A stretch of 35,514 nt of DNA from Gilvimarinus agarilyticus (GTDB lineage Bacteria; Pseudomonadota; Gammaproteobacteria; Pseudomonadales; Cellvibrionaceae), in contig NZ_JXCJ01000001.1 of assembly GCF_000832015.1 (NCBI RefSeq), forward strand, positions 2,073,009-2,108,522, in the 5' to 3' direction. The notes under the pieces are model-generated. The model had not been told where the DNA came from and made no database searches. It saw only the letters and a program-made list of their open reading frames with translations. This document shows, one piece after another, positions 1-6,301 of the stretch (the first letter of the stretch is position 1; each line of letters begins with the position of its first letter). A program made the position numbers and the translations under genes.

Positions 1-2
1 GG

Positions 3-1238
3 AGAGCAACACCAAGCCGGAATTCTAGATTGTTTAGACAATTCCCCTACAGTTCCGTCAAGTTTATTGAGGCTAACGGAAGTAGAGTAGAGCCTTTCGC
101 GGATGAGATAAGACCTAAGTCTGTTCGGGCCGCATCGGAAGATATAAGAGAGTTTATGAATTGTGTCTTAGACGATGGGAAGTGGGGAAACCTTAAATAT
201 GTTAATACTCGAAGAGGTGTTGGGAGCGAAGCTTATCTTTTGCCATATACAAGCAAAAGCGTCACCTATTATTTTTCAGAGAAAAATTTTAGCTTGGGTG
301 AGCTTTGTGTGTTGAGGCTTGCGTGTAAGCTTTCTAATGTCCAAAAGAAAAGTTTAGTATTAATAGATGAAATAGAAATGGCTCTTCATCCTCAAGCACA
401 AGTCCGTCTTCTTGAGAAAGTAAAAGAAATATCAGAAGAAAAGCAGCTTACGACATTGTTTTCTACTCATTCAGCAACTTTAATAAAGAATATTGATCGA
501 AGAAAAATAATCCTACTTCAAGAGCAAGCCTCCAAGGTTTTTAAAAGTGTAAATAATGTCTACCCTGCTCAGGTTTTAGGGGAAATCGCTTTTGATGATG
601 AACTTAGTGCTGATTACATTTTTTTAGTTGAAGATAAGCAAGCTAAAATATTATTAGGTCAAATGTTAGCTTTTTATATATCAGAAACGCGTAATGAAAG
701 AAATTATTCGCCTATGTATAAAATTGTCCCAATAGGTGGGTTTGTGCAAGTTTTGGAGTTTCTAAATAGTTCTAGCCAGGTATTTCCTGATTATGTAAAG
801 CGCTATGCTTTCCTGGATGAAGACGTGAAAAAAGAATCGCTAGTAACTGCTAGAAAGAAGAATATACAGAGTTTGTTAGATTTATTTTCTCAAGCCGCTA
901 ATAACATAAAGTATCTACCGTGCACTCCTGAGGTGGGGCTTATGGAAATGATTGAGAGCGGAAATGTAGATTCGACAATTAATCGCCTATTTAATGGTTC
1001 TCCTATAAACATCAATAGGATTATTTCTAGCGTTGATTATACTGGCTTAAATAAAGCGAACAATCGCGAGAAAGCAAAAGATAGAGTTAAGTACATAACG
1101 GAAAGAATTAATGCCTCTACAGGTGTGATGAAAGATGAAATCTACAAGGCGTTATATAAACTTTATTGTGAGCAAAAGTATAGTGCTTCATTGGCATCAT
1201 TACATCAAACTTTAGCTCCGATTCTAAATGCGAGGTAG
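3..1238 (+). CDS. OLD-like AAA/ABC ATPase with TOPRIM domain, 5' truncated by window edge
   Basis: The reading frame is open from base 3 with no stop, so the TTG at base 30 is probably internal and the true start lies left of the window. Counting residues from that TTG, I see an ABC-type signature (FSLGEL, about 87-92), Walker B (LVLIDE, 109-114), a following ALHP, and an H-loop (STHS, 145-148). A TOPRIM-like set follows: E201 (FLVED), GG at 236-237 and D263/D265 (FLDEDV). The Walker A loop should lie upstream. This order (split ABC ATPase, then TOPRIM) is that of OLD-family nucleases and related phage-defence ATPases such as GajA-type proteins; the defence role is inferred from the family only. 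The DNA is far richer in A+T than everything downstream and uses many AT-ending codons, which suggests horizontal acquisition. The fold is fairly sure; the system it belongs to cannot be decided without the upstream genes. Confidence 0.75.
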   Translation, partial: RATPSRNSRLFRQFPYSSVKFIEANGSRVEPFADEIRPKSVRAASEDIREFMNCVLDDGKWGNLKYVNTRRGVGSEAYLLPYTSKSVTYYFSEKNFSLGELCVLRLACKLSNVQKKSLVLIDEIEMALHPQAQVRLLEKVKEISEEKQLTTLFSTHSATLIKNIDRRKIILLQEQASKVFKSVNNVYPAQVLGEIAFDDELSADYIFLVEDKQAKILLGQMLAFYISETRNERNYSPMYKIVPIGGFVQVLEFLNSSSQVFPDYVKRYAFLDEDVKKESLVTARKKNIQSLLDLFSQAANNIKYLPCTPEVGLMEMIESGNVDSTINRLFNGSPININRIISSVDYTGLNKANNREKAKDRVKYITERINASTGVMKDEIYKALYKLYCEQKYSASLASLHQTLAPILNAR

Positions 1239-1263
1239 CGTATAAAAAAGCATTTAAAAGCAC

Positions 1264-1312
1264 AATTTACAGTCGGTTGTTTGCTTCTCTCAAGTATAAC
1301 CAACTGTAAATT
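1264..1312. repeat. Imperfect 14-bp inverted repeat after the ATPase gene
   Basis: AATTTACAGT (1264-1273) pairs with ACTGTAAATT (1303-1312), and GGTT (1275-1278) pairs with AACC (1298-1301), with one C/A mismatch between the two blocks and a 19-nt loop. It lies 25 bp past the stop of the AT-rich ATPase gene, where base composition changes to that of the host chromosome. It has no run of T, so it is a poor intrinsic terminator. It may be a remnant of a mobile-element end or a structured 3' end. I see no gene in 1239-1410 apart from this repeat and the terminator at 1381-1401. Confidence 0.45.
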
Positions 1313-1380
1313 ATTGCTTAATTCGCCGTGTTATCGGATTGGTAAAAGCAGTGTCGAGCCTGACTGCCAAAATCAACTAA

Positions 1381-1401
1381 AGCCCTCCACTCGGGAGGGC
1401 T
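1381..1401 (-). terminator. Intrinsic terminator of the Gfo/Idh/MocA gene
   Basis: AGCCCTCC (1381-1388) and GGAGGGCT (1394-1401) form a perfect 8-bp stem with a 5-nt loop, 9 bp beyond the stop codon of the minus-strand oxidoreductase gene. Read on the minus strand the stem is followed by a T-rich stretch (TTTAGTTGATTTT), as expected of a rho-independent terminator. Confidence 0.7.
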
Positions 1402-1410
1402 GGCAATCAC

Positions 1411-2508
1411 TTACAGCGTAATCCTTTTCTCTTTCTCAGACGATTCAATCGCCGCACGCACAATGGCGATATCCCGCATACCCTCTTCGCCCGGCACCAA
1501 CACCGGCGAATCATTAATAATCGCCAGGGCATCGTCGTCCATCTGTTTGACTTGCTGGTTGGCGAGGTATTTATCGAGCTTTTTGCCATCGCTGGTGGTG
1601 CCTTGCACACCGCTGTATTCCGACATGGGCTTGAGTTGGTACCAACCGTTCTCGGCGTTTACCCGCAGCTGGTTACCCGATTGCACCACCGAGGTCATAC
1701 ACTCGGCGACGATGTCGTTGGGAAACTCCAATGTTAAATGGGTGGTGTTGTCTACCTCGGTAAATTTTGGGTGATCGAACGAGCGCTTGGCGGTAACGGC
1801 AATGGGCTCTAGCCCGGTGGCGTAGCGCGCGCCGTTGATGGTGTACACACCCATGTCGTAAAGGGCGCCGCCGCCCATGTGTTTTTGCATGCGCCAGTTA
1901 TCGGCGGGTAGGCCGTTGCCGCCGTAGGCCGCCTGGGTATTAACGGTACGGATAGCGCCGTAGGGTAAATCCTGGGCGTATTGCATTACGGTTTGGGTAT
2001 TGGGCTCGTGCTGCATGCGGTAACCCACCGATAGTTTCACTTTGTTTTTACGGCAGGCGTCGATAATGCTTTGGCAGTCTTCGGGTGTTAGCGCCATGGG
2101 CTTTTCACACCACACGTGCTTGCCGGTGTTGGCGGCGATTACTGCGTATTTTTTGTGTAACCCGGTGGGCACAACGATATACACCACATCGATCTCGGGG
2201 TTGTCGGCGATCTCGTGCATGGTGTCGTAGTTGTACACGTTGGCGTCTTTAATGCCGTACTTTTCTTGCCACACGGGTATTTTGTCGGGGCTACCGGTGA
2301 CAATGCCTTTAAGCTCGCAGTGCTCGGTGAGTTGCAAGGCAGGCGCAAGCAAATCGCGGCTGTAATAGCCAAGCCCCACCAGTGCCACGCCGAGCTTTTT
2401 GCCACCGCTTGCTGCCAGTACTTGTCGCCCGGCGCCAACACTGAGTAGTGTGGCCCCCATGCCCATTTGCTGCAGTAGGCGGCGCCGCGATGTTAGGTAG
2501 TTGCTCAT
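1411..2508 (-). CDS. Tat-exported Gfo/Idh/MocA family oxidoreductase (glucose-fructose oxidoreductase-like)
   Basis: This is a 365-residue protein when started at the ATG at 2508, which has GAGGGA 6 nt upstream; an ATG six codons earlier (2526) lacks such a site. The N-terminus has a twin-arginine signal (SRRRLL, residues 7-12) followed by a hydrophobic stretch and AxA-like cleavage region, so the folded, cofactor-loaded enzyme should be exported to the periplasm. A Rossmann motif (VALVGLGYYS) and the family EKP motif (CEKPMAL, around residue 135) show an NAD(P)-dependent sugar dehydrogenase or oxidoreductase. Tat-exported members resemble glucose-fructose oxidoreductase with tightly bound NADP. 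The substrate is not readable from sequence. It is transcribed divergently from the btuB region and alone, ending in its own terminator. A role in sugar metabolism fits the carbohydrate-degrading character of the window, but that is inference. Confidence 0.85.
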   Translation of the reverse strand: MSNYLTSRRRLLQQMGMGATLLSVGAGRQVLAASGGKKLGVALVGLGYYSRDLLAPALQLTEHCELKGIVTGSPDKIPVWQEKYGIKDANVYNYDTMHEIADNPEIDVVYIVVPTGLHKKYAVIAANTGKHVWCEKPMALTPEDCQSIIDACRKNKVKLSVGYRMQHEPNTQTVMQYAQDLPYGAIRTVNTQAAYGGNGLPADNWRMQKHMGGGALYDMGVYTINGARYATGLEPIAVTAKRSFDHPKFTEVDNTTHLTLEFPNDIVAECMTSVVQSGNQLRVNAENGWYQLKPMSEYSGVQGTTSDGKKLDKYLANQQVKQMDDDALAIINDSPVLVPGEEGMRDIAIVRAAIESSEKEKRITL

Positions 2509-2602
2509 AGCCAGTCCCTCGATCATTCGTTTTAGGTAATGGCTATTGCAGCAGGGCTGGCGCCGGCCCGCAATGACCTTTACATAGGTTAATATTTAAA
2601 CG

Positions 2603-2616
2603 GTGATGTAGATCAA
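2603..2616. promoter_or_regulatory. Possible FNR/Anr-type box
   Basis: GTGATGTAGATCAA matches the FNR/Anr consensus TTGAT-N4-ATCAA at every fixed position except the first base. It lies about 95 bp upstream of the Gfo/Idh start codon and about 45 bp upstream of the -35 box of the btuB promoter, so it could serve either gene. A single 13/14-type match in an intergenic region can occur by chance, so this is only a candidate. Confidence 0.25.
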
Positions 2617-2646
2617 AGCTGCTGTTGTTTTAGATTGCCCCAATAA

Positions 2647-2675
2647 TTGACAAACCCCCGCGCGCACCGTAAATT
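2647..2675 (+). promoter_or_regulatory. Sigma70-type promoter of the cobalamin riboswitch/btuB transcript
   Basis: A perfect TTGACA (2647-2652) is followed after exactly 17 bp by TAAATT (2670-2675), putting the predicted transcription start near 2682, just before the riboswitch aptamer. The -10 box is enclosed by two copies of the self-complementary hexamer GCGCGC (2660-2665 and 2676-2681), which could act as a protein site or simply reflect local GC content. Confidence 0.7.
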
Positions 2676-2690
2676 GCGCGCCACGATAGC

Positions 2691-2820
2691 AGGTGCCTAC
2701 TGCCACCCTAACCGGTGGGCTGAGTAGGTTAAACGGGAAGTCCGGTAATCCGGCGCTGCCCCCGCAACGGTGATCAGAGCATGTGCGCGGCACACTCTGT
2801 AAGCCCGATACCGGCCTGGA
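2691..2820 (+). promoter_or_regulatory. Cobalamin (AdoCbl) riboswitch aptamer
   Basis: The region carries the conserved core of cobalamin riboswitches: a 5' arm AGGTGCC at 2691, the segment GGGAAGTCCGGT near 2735, and the B12 box GCTGCCCCCGCAACGGT at 2755-2771. A variable hairpin follows, then the closing segment AAGCCCGATACCGGCCTG at 2801-2818. It precedes btuB, the classic target, and is expected to reduce expression when adenosylcobalamin is plentiful. The segment 2818-2935 probably holds the expression platform. In it GGATCGA (2818-2824) can pair with TCGATCC (2900-2906), and a small hairpin CACGC-TTT-GCGTG sits at 2868-2880. Whether control is by termination or by hiding the ribosome site (AGGGG at 2924-2928) is not clear by eye. 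Confidence 0.93.
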
Positions 2821-2935
2821 TCGAACCGTGATGGAGCGGAGGGCTACCATCTGGCAATACGACACCCCACGCTTTGCGTGACGCATTGCTATTCCTCCCT
2901 CGATCCCAAGCCAATATCGACTTAGGGGTTGAACC

Positions 2936-4774
2936 TTGAAAAAACTTATTCTTAGCGCGGCTATTAGCGCCGCTACTGCTGCGCCTGTCGTTGCACAAAC
3001 CGCAGAGCAGGATACCAACCAAAGCCAGGCGCTGTTGCCCACACTGGAAACCATCGTCGTGGTCAGCTCGCGCCAGCCCGAGACCATGCGTCAGGTGGCA
3101 ACGTCCGTATCGGTACTGGATGAAGCGCAAATTAAAGCCCGGGGTTTTACCGCGCTGGCCGATGTGCTGCGCAGCATGCCATCGGTGTCGGTGACTAACG
3201 CCGGCGGTATGGGCAAGGCCAGCTCGATTCGGGTACGGGGTGAATCGGGCTACCGCACCATGGTGCGTGTGGATGGGGTGGATGTGACCGACCCAACCGG
3301 CACCCAGGCCGGCGCGCAGATTCAACATATTTTGAGTGCCGATGTGGGTAAAGTAGAGCTGTTGCGCGGCCCGCAGGGCCTGATGTATGGCGCCGATGCC
3401 GGTGGTGTACTGAATATCTCCACCGAGAGCGCGAGCGACGATACCGAGGTGAAGCTGGCCGCCGAGGGCGGGAGTTTTAACAGCCAGCGTTACAACGCCA
3501 GTGTAGGCGGCACCAGCAACACATTAGATTACTTTGTGGCGGCCTCGTACGCTGAGACAGACGGCTTTAACACCAGCCTGGATGACACCGAATTAGGCGA
3601 CGACGACGGCTACGACAATACCACCTTACACGGCCGGCTAGGCTGGAACGTGACCCAGGCGCTGCGCTTAGAGGCAGTGGTGCGCGATACCGAAGCCACC
3701 AATGAATTTGACCGCTGCGGCTGGCCTTACGCGGACGATTGCGTGGGAGACTTTGATCAGACCAACACGCGGGTAAGTGCCTCTTACAATACCGAGCGCT
3801 TTCGCAACGAGCTGGCGTACTCTAATACGGATGTGGCTCGTAAAAATTATGCGTCCGGTGAAGTGTCTTACGACACAGAAGGTGAGATTGAAAAGCTCGA
3901 GTGGCTTGGTCGCGCCGAGCTGAATGAAGTGCACACCCTTGCCTATGGCCTGGAGCAGCGCGAAGATACCGTACGGGACATGAGCCGCGACCAGTGGGGC
4001 GCCTACGCCGAGTATCAAGGGCACTACGGCAAAGGCCTGTATGTAACCGCTGGCGCTCGCCATGACGATAGCGATGATTTTGGCGACTATGATACCTACC
4101 GCGTAAGCGCCGCTTACGTAGTGGAGCTGGCCGCCGGCTCATTAAAATTTAAGTCGAGCTACGGCACTGGGTTTCGCGCCCCGAGTTTGTTTGAGATCGA
4201 TTACAATCGCCAGTTGGACAACCCACAGTTAGCGCCTTTAACCCCGGAAGAAAGCGAAGGCGTAGACGCGGGCATCGAGTTCTTTGCCAATAACGGCCTG
4301 CACCTGGAGTTGGTTTACTTTGATCAAAGCATTGAGCGCGAGATTGATTGGGACTCGGGCTACGTACAAACTGCTGGCACCAGCACCTCTGAAGGTGTCG
4401 AGCTGATTGCCGATGTTCCTCTGGCTGACTGGTTGGTGGTAAACGCTAACTACACTTACACAGACGCGACCACGGCTGAAGACGCTGTACGTGCCCGCCA
4501 GCCAGAGAACATGGCCAATGTGGGCCTGACCTTCTTGCCTGGCAGTGACCTGCAAATGTCGGTTAACCTGCGCACAGCCGGCGGCACAAAAGATCGCTAC
4601 GGCGACGCCATCGATAATTACCAGGTGCTGGATGCCAGCGTACGCTACCGTATAAGTCCCGCGCTTACGTTTTACGTGCGCGGCGAAAACCTCACCGACG
4701 AAGATTACGTTGAAGTTCCGGGTTACCGCACTGCAGGCGCCTCGGGTTACGGTGGGGTAGAGGTTACTTTTTAG
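2936..4774 (+). CDS. btuB: TonB-dependent outer-membrane cobalamin receptor BtuB
   Basis: This 612-residue protein is almost the length of E. coli BtuB (614 aa). It starts with TTG at 2936, 7 nt after AGGGG. An N-terminal signal peptide (Lys-Lys, hydrophobic run, ending around VVAQ) is followed by a TonB-box-like segment (ETIVVVSS). The plug domain comes next, with recognisable SIRVRG, VDGVDV and VELLRGPQGLMYGADAGG motifs at about residues 95-165. A 22-strand-type barrel follows, containing GFRAPSLFE and a C-terminal strand ending in aromatic Phe (GGVEVTF), the usual BAM targeting signal. It moves cobalamin and other corrinoids across the outer membrane using TonB energy. The upstream cobalamin riboswitch and the downstream btuC/btuD/btuF and cob genes make the substrate assignment firm. 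Confidence 0.95.
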   Translation: MKKLILSAAISAATAAPVVAQTAEQDTNQSQALLPTLETIVVVSSRQPETMRQVATSVSVLDEAQIKARGFTALADVLRSMPSVSVTNAGGMGKASSIRVRGESGYRTMVRVDGVDVTDPTGTQAGAQIQHILSADVGKVELLRGPQGLMYGADAGGVLNISTESASDDTEVKLAAEGGSFNSQRYNASVGGTSNTLDYFVAASYAETDGFNTSLDDTELGDDDGYDNTTLHGRLGWNVTQALRLEAVVRDTEATNEFDRCGWPYADDCVGDFDQTNTRVSASYNTERFRNELAYSNTDVARKNYASGEVSYDTEGEIEKLEWLGRAELNEVHTLAYGLEQREDTVRDMSRDQWGAYAEYQGHYGKGLYVTAGARHDDSDDFGDYDTYRVSAAYVVELAAGSLKFKSSYGTGFRAPSLFEIDYNRQLDNPQLAPLTPEESEGVDAGIEFFANNGLHLELVYFDQSIEREIDWDSGYVQTAGTSTSEGVELIADVPLADWLVVNANYTYTDATTAEDAVRARQPENMANVGLTFLPGSDLQMSVNLRTAGGTKDRYGDAIDNYQVLDASVRYRISPALTFYVRGENLTDEDYVEVPGYRTAGASGYGGVEVTF

Positions 4775-4786
4775 CGATAATGTTAG

Positions 4787-4804
4787 GCCCCGTAACGGGG
4801 CTTT
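4787..4804 (+). terminator. Probable intrinsic terminator after btuB
   Basis: GCCCCG (4787-4792) and CGGGGC (4796-4801) form a tight GC-rich stem with a TAA loop followed by TTT, 12 bp after the btuB stop codon. The T run is short, so some read-through into cobO is possible. Confidence 0.6.
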
Positions 4805-4848
4805 GGGGTAAGTTTGTGAGGAGCTTAATGTCTTTAGGTCTCCTCATC

Positions 4849-5116
4849 TTGCTACGAAGTGTGGTTTTTAAGCCCCTGCATCCAGCCGAGCGGAGGCCTA
4901 TTTTAGGGGGTAAGCAAATAGGACATTTGCGCAAGCATCGCCACGCCATGGACGGCGTGTCGATGCGGCCCACTAAAATCGGCTGGAGTGAGGGAACCCG
5001 CAGGGCTGAGATGCTGGGGTGGCCTTTCTTTTGGTTACTTTGCTTTGGCCAAGCAAAGAAAAGTCACTCGCCACGCTCGGCGAGACGAGCTTATAAAAAA
5101 GCCCGCGTTAGCGGTA
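4849..5116 (+). repeat. Structured intergenic repeat, copy 1 (upstream of cobO)
   Basis: This is the first of two similar ~270-bp elements in the same orientation (the other is 5951-6220). Both begin TTGCTACGAAGTG and end GCGTTAGCGGTA. The 82-nt 3' block starting GGGGTGGCC (5016-5097) differs from copy 2 at only about four positions. Nested stems are visible: an outer stem TTTTAGGGGG (4901-4910) with CCCACTAAAA (4969-4978, one mismatch); hairpin A, GCAAAT-AGGAC-ATTTGC (4914-4930); hairpin B, a 12-bp stem with one mismatch (4935-4966); a near-palindrome CTTTGCTTTGGCCAAGCAAAG; and CCGC-GTTA-GCGG at the 3' end. The element ends 80 nt before the cobO start. Similar blocks around GGCCTTTCTTTTGGTTACTTT are, as I recall, dispersed in other proteobacterial genomes, but I cannot name the family. 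The stretch 4775-5196 has no convincing gene. Confidence 0.8.
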
Positions 5117-5196
5117 CCCACTTTCGCTTTTTCGTTGGCTAATTTATAGCTAATTACTGCGTCAAAAATCAATACAAAATGACTATTGGAGGCCAA

Positions 5197-5802
5197 ATGA
5201 GCAAGGATAAAGAACAGCGCCATAAAGAGGCGATGAAAAAGCAAAAGGCTAAAGTTGATGCCAATATCGCCGCCGCCGATGAAGAGCGCGGTGTGGCTAT
5301 TTTGCTTACCGGTAACGGCAAAGGTAAATCCAGCTCGGCCTTTGGTATGGTGATGCGTGCGCTGGGCTACGATCACACCGTGGGTGTGGTGCAGTTTATT
5401 AAAGGCGCGCAATTATCGGGCGAGGAGTTATTTGTTAAAAACAAATGCCCCGAGGTAACCCTCTACCAAATGGGTACAGGTTTTACCTGGAACACCCAAG
5501 ATCGCAGTGGCGATATTGCCGCCGCCGAAGAAACCTGGGCCCAGGCCGAGACCATGCTGCAAGACGAGCGGTACGATCTTGTGGTGCTGGACGAGCTGAC
5601 CTATATGATTGGCTACAAATATTTAGATGAGCAAAAAATCCTTGATGCCATTAAAAATCGTCCGCGCGAGCAAAGCGTGGTGGTAACCGGCCGTGGCGGC
5701 GGTAGCGCGCTGCAAGAGCTGGTTGATACCGTGGCCGAGATAAAAGACGTAAAACACGCGTTTCGCGCCGGCGTTAAAGCGCGTAAAGGCGTGGATTATT
5801 AA
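5197..5802 (+). CDS. cobO: Cob(I)alamin / cob(I)yrinic acid a,c-diamide adenosyltransferase (CobO/BtuR family)
   Basis: The 201-residue protein starts at the ATG at 5197, preceded by GGAGG 4 nt upstream; an ATG at 5179 in the same frame would put this ribosome site inside the gene and is rejected. A charged N-terminal tail (about residues 1-30) leads to a P-loop (GNGKGKSSS, 39-47) typical of CobA/CobO/BtuR. Further family signatures are VGVVQFIKGA, LVVLDELTYM and VVVTGRGG. The enzyme transfers the 5'-deoxyadenosyl group from ATP to Co(I) corrinoids in the cytoplasm, making the coenzyme form needed before the aminopropanol arm is attached. It stands alone between the two copies of the structured repeat, separated by about 420 bp from btuB and 500 bp from cobQ, in a block otherwise made of overlapping genes. 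Confidence 0.95.
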   Translation: MSKDKEQRHKEAMKKQKAKVDANIAAADEERGVAILLTGNGKGKSSSAFGMVMRALGYDHTVGVVQFIKGAQLSGEELFVKNKCPEVTLYQMGTGFTWNTQDRSGDIAAAEETWAQAETMLQDERYDLVVLDELTYMIGYKYLDEQKILDAIKNRPREQSVVVTGRGGGSALQELVDTVAEIKDVKHAFRAGVKARKGVDY

Positions 5803-5950
5803 CTGAGTTTTTGCTCTTGGCGAAATCTGTGAGAATTAATACGTACAATATTAATGTCGTGTCGATATGAATATTTTTCGGTGGTGATAGTGGGGCACGA
5901 ACCGAGATACAGGTGATGCTTGAAAAGGCATCAGAGGAGTTCACCTTATT

Positions 5951-6220
5951 TTGCTACGAAGTGCTGTTTTAGGTCCCCTGCGACTGAGCCGAACGTAGGC
6001 CTATTTTAGGGGGTAAGTGAGCAGGACGCTCACGCAAGTATCGTCAGGCCAGGGACAGCATGTCGATACGGCCCCCTAAAATCGGTTGGAGAGAGGGCCC
6101 CGTTAGGGCCAGACGCCGGGGTGGCCTTTCTTTTGGTTACTTTGATTTGGCCAAACAAAGAAAAGTCACTCGCCACGCTCGGCGATGCGAGCTTATAAAT
6201 AATAGTCCGCGTTAGCGGTA
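5951..6220 (+). repeat. Structured intergenic repeat, copy 2 (upstream of cobQ)
   Basis: This is the second copy of the element at 4849-5116, in the same orientation. The outer stem TTTTAGGGGG (6004-6013) and CCCCCTAAAA (6072-6081) is a perfect 10 bp here. Hairpin A is GTGAGC-AGGAC-GCTCAC (6017-6033): all of its stem has changed relative to copy 1, pairing is perfect in both, and the AGGAC loop is unchanged. Hairpin B has GTATCG (6038-6043) with CGATAC (6064-6069), a compensatory change from GCATCG/CGATGC. The conserved 3' block is 6118-6199. The copy ends 81 nt before the cobQ start, nearly the same distance as copy 1 before cobO. The 5803-5950 segment before it is AT-rich, with ATTAAT twice (5835-5840, 5850-5855) and a small GATGC/GCATC stem (5915-5932), but no gene. 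No cobalamin box is present in either copy. Confidence 0.8.
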
Positions 6221-6301
6221 GCTCTGTGGAAACTTGAAGGCAGAGATTCTGCTTAGTTCTCAAACTTTTATGAAAAATCGATTTCAAATAATGGCTACAC
6301 T

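Noticed and set aside
1264-1312. Integron attC site
   Set aside because: The palindrome lacks the RYYYAAC and GTTRRRY core sites in the needed positions.
2596-3328. Minus-strand open frames of 163 and 184 codons across the riboswitch and the btuB 5' end
   Set aside because: They lie antisense to a clear cobalamin riboswitch and a clear btuB gene and resemble no protein.
3668-4142. Minus-strand open frames inside btuB
   Set aside because: They are shadows of the GC-rich btuB reading frame, with no ribosome site and no family motif.
4780-5142. 120-codon open frame over repeat copy 1
   Set aside because: The frame is not kept in copy 2, where the matching block reads in another frame and stops, while the stems are kept. 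The conserved thing is structure, not protein.
5951-6301. A second cobalamin riboswitch before cobQ
   Set aside because: There is no GCCCCCGCAAC-type B12 box or GGGAA...CCGGU core; only the structured repeat is present.
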